DNA of 5,614 nt, taken from positions 1 through 5,614 of the forward strand of contig PWLT01000462.1 of NCBI GenBank assembly GCA_003558415.1. The letters run 5' to 3'. Source of the stretch: Hyphomicrobiales bacterium (lineage in GTDB: Bacteria; Pseudomonadota; Alphaproteobacteria; Rhodobacterales; Rhodobacteraceae). The notes below the pieces were generated by a model. The model saw nothing but the letters and a program-made list of their open reading frames with translations. It made no database searches and was not told where the DNA came from. The position numbers and the translations under genes were made by a program. Each line of letters opens with the position of its first letter. Position 1 is the stretch's first letter. Shown here one piece after another: positions 1 through 4,266 of this stretch.

Positions 1-22
1 ACTGGACGAAAACGCAGCGCAT
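1..22 (-). CDS. Possible 5' start of a minus-strand gene, cut by the window edge
   Basis: Reading leftwards, an ATG at 22-20 opens the codons MRCVFVQ before the window ends. An AAGGGAG ribosome-binding sequence lies at 30-36 (minus strand), with 7 nt between GGGAG and the ATG, which is ideal spacing. It would follow the DUF6455 gene ending at 88 by 65 nt on the same strand. Seven codons are too few to name a product, and the call rests on the Shine-Dalgarno/ATG pair alone. Confidence 0.3.
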
Positions 23-87
23 GAGCAGGCTCCCTTGATGCCGGATTGAGCCTATCGCACCAAGTTAGCGTCCGTGAACCGGTTTTT

Positions 88-360
88 TTACCCGCCGCCC
101 CGATCGCCCGCGCCCAATCGCCGGAAGAGATGCCGGTTGCGGCAGTAGCCCGGCAGGCGGGGCGCGCCGTCGGGATAATCCTCCAGCCATTCTGCGCAAT
201 CATCGGTCGCCGCGCAGGTCAGGCAGCGGCGAACAGCGGCCTGCGCCTCGGGTCGGGCAATCCCGCCCTCGCCGATCGCCGAGTCGAGATCGACACCGAC
301 GGCATGGCCCATGCGTCGCACCCGCGCGATGCGCTCGCTGATTTCCCGCAGATCGAACAT
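88..360 (-). CDS. DUF6455-like small cysteine-rich protein (distal copy)
   Basis: A 90-aa soluble protein of unknown function with no signal peptide or membrane segment. The N-terminal half (about 1-35) is helical in character and begins with a charged stretch and RMGHAVGVDL. The C-terminal half carries C46-x2-C49-x5-C55, then WL at 58-59 and the closing motif YCRN (72-75). This arrangement matches what I know as the DUF6455 family of Rhodobacterales, usually annotated hypothetical. Four cysteines in this spacing suggest a metal or Fe-S site or a redox switch, but no function is established to my knowledge. The start is the ATG at 360-358 with a modest GGGAAG 6 nt upstream. It lies 21 bp after a paralogue with the same cysteine positions, so the two are probably cotranscribed. 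The tail after residue 83 (GAGDRGGG) looks disordered. No intrinsic terminator is visible downstream. Confidence 0.82.
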   Translation of the reverse strand: MFDLREISERIARVRRMGHAVGVDLDSAIGEGGIARPEAQAAVRRCLTCAATDDCAEWLEDYPDGAPRLPGYCRNRHLFRRLGAGDRGGG

Positions 361-381
361 GGCCGGCTTCCCGCGCCGCGC

Positions 382-639
382 TCAGCGACGAAGCCGCGCC
401 AGCAATTCGCGGTTGCGGCAGTATTCGGGGGCGCTCTGCGCCGTGTCATCCTCGTGCTCGGCGAGCCACTGCTCGCAAGCGTCGACGGAATCGCAGCGAG
501 TGCAGCTGAGAACCGCGCCCCTGAGCGCCTCGGCGGACAGCCTGCCTTCGACAAGCGCGTCCCCCAGCTCGGCGCCGACAGTGTCGCTCATGCGGTGCAT
601 CAGCGTGGCGTGACGGTCGATCCGATCAATCATGCCCAT
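382..639 (-). CDS. DUF6455-like small cysteine-rich protein (proximal copy)
   Basis: An 85-aa soluble protein of unknown function. Cysteines at 46, 49 and 55, WL at 58-59 and YCRN at 73-76 (Cys74) place it in the same DUF6455-like family as its downstream neighbour. The first three cysteines and the WL fall at identical residue numbers in the two proteins, so a tandem duplication is likely. The start is the ATG at 639-637: GGAAGGAG (647-654, minus strand) lies 7 nt upstream, whereas the reading frame runs open to 726 without any comparable ribosome site and its extra 29 residues are basic and non-conserved in look. The gene is first in the leftward pair. An FNR-type box lies 93 nt upstream of the start codon, so oxygen-dependent control is plausible. 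A metal-binding or redox role is inference from the cysteines only. Confidence 0.85.
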   Translation of the reverse strand: MGMIDRIDRHATLMHRMSDTVGAELGDALVEGRLSAEALRGAVLSCTRCDSVDACEQWLAEHEDDTAQSAPEYCRNRELLARLRR

Positions 640-656
640 TGCGAGTCTCCTTCCTT
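640..656 (-). promoter_or_regulatory. Ribosome-binding site that fixes the proximal DUF6455 start
   Basis: On the minus strand this reads AAGGAAGGAG followed by 7 nt and ATG at 639. It is the strongest Shine-Dalgarno sequence in the left part of the window and decides for the 85-aa form over the longer open frame that begins at 726. Confidence 0.75.
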
Positions 657-697
657 GGCGTGTCGGAGGCCGCACCGGCGACCCCACGGATCTCTCG

Positions 698-703
698 ATG
701 CTG
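698..703 (-). promoter_or_regulatory. Candidate -10 element for the DUF6455 pair
   Basis: The minus strand reads CAGCAT, matching three positions of TATAAT (A2, A5, T6). It sits where a -10 would be if the FNR box centred at 732.5 occupied position -41.5, giving a transcript start near 691 and a leader of about 52 nt. The hexamer itself is weak; its position is the main support. Confidence 0.3.
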
Positions 704-725
704 CCCGGATTTCGTTGCATCCGCA

Positions 726-739
726 ATGATCCAGATCAA
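726..739 (-). promoter_or_regulatory. FNR/FnrL-type binding site (anaerobox)
   Basis: The minus strand reads TTGATCTGGATCAT; the family consensus is TTGAT-N4-ATCAA, so nine of the ten specified bases match and only the last differs. FNR-type regulators (FnrL in Rhodobacter) use a [4Fe-4S] cluster to sense oxygen and bind this sequence when oxygen is low. The site lies in the 169-bp gap between divergent genes. It is 93 nt upstream of the proximal DUF6455 start and about 76 nt upstream of the start at 809, so leftward class II activation fits best, and an effect on the rightward unit is possible. Other Crp/Fnr family members such as DnrD/NnrR-type proteins bind similar sites and cannot be excluded. 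Confidence 0.65.
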
Positions 740-773
740 GTTTTCGCCCCCCGGCGGCGGCGCCGCAGAGGGC

Positions 774-808
774 TTTCCAGCCGGACGCGCGCGGGTTAGC
801 CTCGTGGG
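774..808 (+). promoter_or_regulatory. Candidate promoter giving a leaderless mRNA for the gene at 809
   Basis: TTTCCA (774-779) and TAGCCT (797-802) are separated by 17 bp and could be -35 and -10 elements. A transcript would start about 7 nt after the -10, that is at the ATG at 809 itself. The only purine-rich bases before the ATG are GTGGG directly abutting it, which is too close to act as a Shine-Dalgarno. A leaderless start is therefore likely, although the -10 matches consensus at only three positions. Confidence 0.4.
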
Positions 809-1063
809 ATGTTCACCATCGAGCACGAATTCGACGCCACGGTCGTCACACTTGTCGACGAGGGTTCAGCCTATCTGCGCGAGGACGTGACCGTTTGCGC
901 CTTTGAGGACTGCGTGACGGTCGAGCAATACGACCCGCGCCGCGACGAGGTGGTGCGTATTACTCTGTCGATCGCCCAGCTGCGCGATCTCGCAGCCGCA
1001 CTCAACCTCCCCGAGGGCGTCTACCGGCTGCGCCCCACCGGGCAAAGAAAGACAGACAAGTGA
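809..1063 (+). CDS. Conserved-looking hypothetical protein, 84 aa
   Basis: A small acidic soluble protein with no recognised domain. Residues 1-51 alternate hydrophobic and charged residues in short runs (EHEFDATVVTLVDEG, DVTVCAFEDCVTVEQ), which suggests beta strands. Residues 54-66 (SIAQLRDLAAALN) look like a helix, followed by LPEGVYRLR and a basic tail. Cysteines occur at 30 and 35. I recall similar short proteins in Rhodobacteraceae but know no function. It is first in a rightward unit: the next gene starts 28 bp after its stop, and that gene in turn overlaps a sixA-like gene. The ATG at 809 has no proper ribosome site but a promoter-like sequence just upstream, pointing to a leaderless transcript. 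Its reality is supported by protein-like composition and tight packing. Confidence 0.78.
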   Translation: MFTIEHEFDATVVTLVDEGSAYLREDVTVCAFEDCVTVEQYDPRRDEVVRITLSIAQLRDLAAALNLPEGVYRLRPTGQRKTDK

Positions 1064-1091
1064 GCCCCTTGACCCCAACGCAGGACGAACC

Positions 1092-1793
1092 GTGAGCGAA
1101 TCGATACGCGATACCGAGCCGGGAACGGAGCGCGCCGCCGCACTCGCGGTGCTGGAGGCCGAGGCGCTCAAGCATCGGCTCGCCAATTTCGGCGCCTTCC
1201 ACCCCCGCCCGGAGGACGGCGTTGCGCTGGCATGCCGCACGCTTGTCTTGCTCGGCCCCCATGAGCCCGGATTCTGGCCCCATGTTACTGCGCAACCGGA
1301 ATTCTCCGACCGGCGGCCCGACCCGCTCGACCGCTGGTCACGGCGGGTGATCGGCGCGCTTGCGCGGGCGTTCGGCGCAGAGCCGCTCTTTCCCTTCTCG
1401 GGCCCGCCATACCACCCGTTCCAGCGCTGGGCGCTGCGCAGCGGGCGCGCATGGCTCTCGCCGGTCGGTCTGCTGGTACATGAGCGCGCCGGGCTCATGC
1501 TCTCCTATCGCGGCGCACTGGCCCTCCCTGAGCGGATCGAGCTCCCGCACCCCCCCCTTGAGCCGCCCTGCAGCGCCTGCGCAACGCGGCCATGCCTGAG
1601 CGCCTGCCCGGTCGGGGCGCTGGGGGTGGAAGGCTACGATGTGCCGGCTTGCCACAGCTTCCTCGATACGCAGGCTGGGGCCGAATGCATGGAGCGCGGC
1701 TGTGCCGTGCGACGGGCCTGCCCGGTTTCGGCCAGCTACGGCAGACGCGAGGATCAGTCGGCCTGGCACATGCGAAGGTTCCATCGCGCATGA
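1092..1793 (+). CDS. Ferredoxin-like protein with eight C-terminal cysteines (QueG-related style)
   Basis: A 233-aa cytoplasmic protein, probably carrying two [4Fe-4S] clusters for electron transfer. The N-terminal part (about 25-150) has motifs such as NFGAFHP (32-38), LLGPHEPGFWP (53-63) and FPFSGPPYHPFQRW (100-113), typical of the alphaproteobacterial proteins annotated simply as ferredoxin. The C-terminal part holds C160-x2-C163-x4-C168-x3-C172-P and then C187, C199, C204 and C210-P. The layout recalls the double-cluster region of epoxyqueuosine reductase QueG, but the protein is shorter and the first motif has four rather than two residues between its second and third cysteines. The substrate is unknown. 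The start is the GTG at 1092 with AGGA 6 nt upstream; there is no nearby ATG in frame. The stop overlaps the ATG of the phosphatase gene (ATGA, 1790-1793), so the two are translationally coupled. Function beyond Fe-S binding is inference. Confidence 0.85.
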   Translation: MSESIRDTEPGTERAAALAVLEAEALKHRLANFGAFHPRPEDGVALACRTLVLLGPHEPGFWPHVTAQPEFSDRRPDPLDRWSRRVIGALARAFGAEPLFPFSGPPYHPFQRWALRSGRAWLSPVGLLVHERAGLMLSYRGALALPERIELPHPPLEPPCSACATRPCLSACPVGALGVEGYDVPACHSFLDTQAGAECMERGCAVRRACPVSASYGRREDQSAWHMRRFHRA

Positions 1794-2293
1794 GCCGCAT
1801 GCTCATTCTCATGCGTCACGCCAAGTCCGGCTGGGGCGACCCGCTGCAGCCCGATCACGAACGCCCCCTCAATGCGCGTGGACGTCGTGCCGCGGCGAGC
1901 ATCGGCAAATGGCTCGCGGCCCGCGGCCACCTTCCGGACGAAGCGCTGGTGTCGAGCGCCGCGCGCACGCGCGAGACCTGGCAACAGCTGGCCGCACAGC
2001 TTCCCACTCCGCCCGAGGCGGAGCTCGTCAGCGCGCTCTACAATGCGCCGGCTGCGGGGATGCTGCGCATCCTGCGCGGCGGGCGGGGCGAGCGGACGCT
2101 GCTGCTCGGGCACAACCCCGGCACCACCGAACTCGCGGCGGCCCTCGTAAGGCATCGCCCCGCGCATCCGCACTTTGCCGATTTTCCCACCGGGGCGACT
2201 CTGGTGATGCGTTTTCCGATCAGCGACTGGTCGCAACTCGCGGCGGGAACCGGCGAGCCGTGCGATTTCATCACCCCGCGCGAGCTCGACTGA
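1790..2293 (+). CDS. sixA: SixA-type histidine phosphatase
   Basis: A 167-aa cytoplasmic member of the histidine phosphatase (phosphoglycerate mutase-like) superfamily, which removes phosphate from phosphohistidine or small phosphoesters through a phospho-histidine intermediate. Visible catalytic elements are the N-terminal LMRHAKS (7-13; nucleophile His10, Arg9), Arg59 in SSAARTRETW and the second histidine in LLLGHNPGT (His108). Length and the RHAKSGW / GHNPG pair match SixA, which in E. coli dephosphorylates phosphohistidine proteins (ArcB first, later the nitrogen-related PTS). The target here is unknown. The ATG at 1790 overlaps the stop of the ferredoxin gene by 4 nt; a longer frame back to 1592 would merely overlap the ferredoxin reading and is not credible. 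It is last in the rightward unit. Its stop codon lies inside an inverted repeat shared with the converging gene. The symbol is by family resemblance. Confidence 0.88.
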   Translation: MSRMLILMRHAKSGWGDPLQPDHERPLNARGRRAAASIGKWLAARGHLPDEALVSSAARTRETWQQLAAQLPTPPEAELVSALYNAPAAGMLRILRGGRGERTLLLGHNPGTTELAAALVRHRPAHPHFADFPTGATLVMRFPISDWSQLAAGTGEPCDFITPRELD

Positions 2294-2335
2294 CCCCGCG
2301 CGTGGCATGTGCCTCGCCGCAGCGCGGTGGGGTCA
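2291..2335. terminator. Inverted repeat between converging genes, possible two-way terminator
   Basis: TGACCCC (2291-2297) pairs perfectly with GGGGTCA (2329-2335). GCGC at 2298-2301 can extend the stem with GCGC at 2322-2325 if three bases bulge. The TGA of the sixA-like gene (2291-2293) and the TGA of the binding-protein gene (minus strand, 2335-2333) are the outer ends of the arms. There is no T tract on either side, so it is not a classical intrinsic terminator. It could block read-through in both directions or protect mRNA 3' ends. Confidence 0.45.
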
Positions 2336-3349
2336 CCGGAAGGGCGGCGTATAGTGCAGCCCGCCCTGCGTCCAGAGCGCGTTGAGCCCGCGCGCAAGGC
2401 CGATGGGCGTCTGCTCGCCGATCGTGGAGGAGAAGATCTCGCCGTAGTTTCCGCTGGCGGAAATCGCGCGCACTGCCCATTCATTGTCAAGGCCGAGCAT
2501 TTCTCCGAAATCTTCCTCACTGCCCAGCAGCCGGTTGACCTCCGGGTGAGAGGTTCCCTGCACGAGCTCGGAGATGTTTGCCGAGGTGACGCCATGTTCC
2601 TCGGCCGCGACGAGGGCGTAGAAGACCCAGCGCACGAGATCGGCCCAGGCGTCGTCGCCCTCGTGCACGATCGGCCCGCGGGGCTCCTTCGAGATCACTT
2701 CGGGCAGAATTGCGTGGTTTTCGGGTTCTCCGAAGCTCGCGCGGATGGCGGCCAGACCCGAGACTTCGGCGGTGAAGACGTCGCACTCCCCCTCGATGTA
2801 GAGCTGCTGCCCTTCGGCGCTGCTCTGGATTCCCACCGTCTGGTATTCCATGTTGTTGACACGGAAATATTCAGCGAGGTTGCGCTCGGATGCACCGCCG
2901 GGCTGCACGCAGATTGCGGCGCCGTCGAGCTCCAGCGCCGAGCCGGCACCGAATTCGCGCCGCACCATGAAGCCCTGCCCGTCGTAATAGCTGACCGCCG
3001 CAAAGGTGAGAGGGAGGCCGACATCGCGGCTGAAGGTCCATGAGGTGTTGCGCGCGAGCATGTCCACCTCGCCGTCGACCAGCGCAGGGGCCCAGGTTTC
3101 CTCCGTGGTCGGCACGAAGGTTATCGCCATCGGATCGGCAAGTACCGCGGCCGCCACGGCGCGGCACATAGCCACGTCGAAGCCCTGCCAGACGCCATTG
3201 GAATCCGCGATCGCGAAACCCGGCACGCTGGGGGCAACGCCGCAGACCAGTTCCCCGCGCTCCTGAACCTCGGCGAGCGTCTGGGCCGAGGCTGCCCCCC
3301 AACCCAGGCCAACAGCCATCAGGGCGCCGAGAATCTTCGTCGTCTTCAT
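2333..3349 (-). CDS. Periplasmic amino-acid-binding protein of an ABC transporter (BztA/AapJ type)
   Basis: A 338-aa exported solute-binding protein, the family's usual length. It begins with a clear signal peptide: MKTTK, a hydrophobic core to about residue 19, and an ASA site after residue 22, giving a mature protein that starts QTLAEVQERG. It shows the hallmarks of the BztA/AapJ general L-amino-acid binders: GVWQGFDV (52-59), CRAVAAAV (62-69), GEVDMLARNTSWTFSRD (93-109, with Arg108 the likely contact for the ligand carboxylate), YYDGQGFMV (121-129), LPEVISKEPRGP, and the C-terminal TPIGLARGLNALW. Cys147 and Cys189 could form a disulphide. The ATG at 3349 has GAGG 5 nt upstream. No permease or ATPase gene adjoins it, so it must share a transporter encoded elsewhere or have another role. 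Two ligand-side loops (82-90, 149-155) differ from the forms I know, so specificity may differ from Glu/Gln/Asp/Asn uptake. Confidence 0.92.
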   Translation of the reverse strand: MKTTKILGALMAVGLGWGAASAQTLAEVQERGELVCGVAPSVPGFAIADSNGVWQGFDVAMCRAVAAAVLADPMAITFVPTTEETWAPALVDGEVDMLARNTSWTFSRDVGLPLTFAAVSYYDGQGFMVRREFGAGSALELDGAAICVQPGGASERNLAEYFRVNNMEYQTVGIQSSAEGQQLYIEGECDVFTAEVSGLAAIRASFGEPENHAILPEVISKEPRGPIVHEGDDAWADLVRWVFYALVAAEEHGVTSANISELVQGTSHPEVNRLLGSEEDFGEMLGLDNEWAVRAISASGNYGEIFSSTIGEQTPIGLARGLNALWTQGGLHYTPPFR

Positions 3350-3363
3350 TAGTACCTCAATCT

Positions 3364-3386
3364 GACACCCATGAGGGCCGGGTGTC
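3364..3386 (-). repeat. Inverted repeat / leader hairpin before the binding-protein gene
   Basis: GACACCC (3364-3370) and GGGTGTC (3380-3386) form a perfect 7-bp stem with a 9-nt loop. In the minus-strand transcript it ends five bases before the GAGG ribosome site. It could be a 5' leader stem that stabilises the mRNA or modulates translation, or a protein-binding operator. A stem of this size can also arise by chance. Confidence 0.4.
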
Positions 3387-3459
3387 TGGGGCTTCCGATT
3401 TCAGGCGCGTTCGCCCGGTCGTGCGGCGCCCTTGCAGACGCAGTGTTTTCCGATTCAGT

Positions 3460-3471
3460 TTGACCCGTCAA
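3460..3471 (-). promoter_or_regulatory. TTGAC-palindrome, possible -35 element or operator
   Basis: The minus strand reads TTGACGGGTCAA, a palindrome with 5-bp arms and a 2-nt centre. TTGACG matches five of six bases of the sigma-70 -35 consensus, about 117 nt before the binding-protein start codon. The expected -10 region about 16-17 nt on (AAAACA/AAACAC) is poor, so promoter function is uncertain. The remaining part of the 3350-3531 gap shows no gene and no U-tract terminator for the upstream operon. Confidence 0.28.
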
Positions 3472-3531
3472 GCCTGCTCCCCGATTGCGACGATCCGCAC
3501 GCCGGGCATCCGTCCAGCCGACCTCTGGTGC

Positions 3532-4266
3532 TCAACCCACCGGATTGCCTTGCACAGCTCCCCCGCTCATCGCCAGGAATCGCGCTGCGTCAAAGAAAGC
3601 CTGGCGGCGCTGGGCGCTGTGGGCCTCGGCCTCGCAATCGCGTCCCCAGTGCTCGATCTGCCAGTTTTCGTCGACGCAGGCGGCCTCCCACAGCGTTTCG
3701 AGCGGGCGCGCCCGCTCGGCGGCAGCCAGCCCGATGACAAGCGATCCGCTCAAGGCCACCAGATCGTGCAACCCGGTCAGGCCGAATGGGTCGAACCGCC
3801 CGACCCTTTCGCGCAACGCCGCCAGGCTGTCCTCGGGCTGGGGCACGAAACTCACGCCCTCGACCGCAACCAGCCGCGCCGCGAGCGCCGCTGCGGCCCA
3901 GTCGAGCAACGGATCCCAGGCTGCCGCCTCGCGGGCGCGCAAGCCCGGGGGATGGGGCGCACGGTAACACAGCAGATCGGATTCGCCGTACTGGGCGATG
4001 ATGGCGGCAACCTCCGTGCGGTTCTGCGCAACATTGTCGATCGCGGTATTCGCGGCACGCGTCATCGGCATCGTCTCGGGCCGGATGCGGCCCTCCTGCG
4101 CCTTCCACTCCGCCGCCACGGCCTCGGCAAGCTCGCGGGTCGGCACCACCAGCGGCGCCTTGCGCGGCGTCGTGAGGGGGCGTTCATCGAGCCGGACGCC
4201 ATAGCCCTCCGCGGCCGGCACGACATCCACCGCCGTCCAGAAGCGTTTCGCGGCCCATTCGCTCAT
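3532..4266 (-). CDS. ATP12 family F1-ATP synthase assembly chaperone
   Basis: A 244-aa soluble protein of the ATP12 family. The family's known role in mitochondria is to bind free F1 alpha subunit and hold it until the alpha3beta3 ring assembles; the alphaproteobacterial homologues are thought to do the same in the cytoplasm. Visible family features are KRFW (7-10), GYGVRLDERPLTTP (21-34), an RPETMPMTRAANTAID stretch (62-77), YGESDLLCYRA (93-103), WDPLLDWA (117-124), the GLHDLVALSGSLVIGLA stretch (165-181) and the acidic C-terminal signature VDENWQIEHWGRD (198-210) that includes the conserved glutamates. The start is the ATG at 4266, which overlaps the stop of the HAD gene (ATGA, 4263-4266) with GGGAGG just upstream; a GTG four codons earlier is possible but less likely. 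It is last in the rluC-HAD-ATP12 operon, unlinked here to atp genes. Confidence 0.93.
   Translation of the reverse strand: MSEWAAKRFWTAVDVVPAAEGYGVRLDERPLTTPRKAPLVVPTRELAEAVAAEWKAQEGRIRPETMPMTRAANTAIDNVAQNRTEVAAIIAQYGESDLLCYRAPHPPGLRAREAAAWDPLLDWAAAALAARLVAVEGVSFVPQPEDSLAALRERVGRFDPFGLTGLHDLVALSGSLVIGLAAAERARPLETLWEAACVDENWQIEHWGRDCEAEAHSAQRRQAFFDAARFLAMSGGAVQGNPVG

Noticed and set aside
77..90. AACCGGTT followed by a T run, resembling a terminator
   Set aside because: The palindrome leaves no room for a loop, and the T run is on the plus strand where no gene ends; it overlaps the stop codon of the minus-strand gene.
706..723. CGGAT-N8-ATCCG inverted repeat next to the FNR box
   Set aside because: Five-base arms are too short to distinguish from chance, and it matches no operator I know.
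640..726. N-terminal extension of the proximal DUF6455 gene to a start at 726
   Set aside because: The extra 29 residues are basic and unlike the paralogue, and would cover the promoter region and touch the FNR box. The ATG at 639 has an excellent ribosome site.
46..729. Long plus-strand open frame across both DUF6455 genes
   Set aside because: It is the antisense of two genes with conserved cysteine motifs and a strong ribosome site. Its translation has no recognisable domain, and it also reads through the regulatory gap; high GC leaves such frames open.
757..766. GCGGCGCCGC palindrome in the divergent promoter region
   Set aside because: Short self-complementary GC strings are expected by chance at this GC content; there is no loop, T tract or recognised operator match.
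2309..3043. Plus-strand open frame antisense to the binding protein
   Set aside because: The minus strand encodes a full-length, well-recognised binding protein with signal peptide; the plus frame shows no family features.
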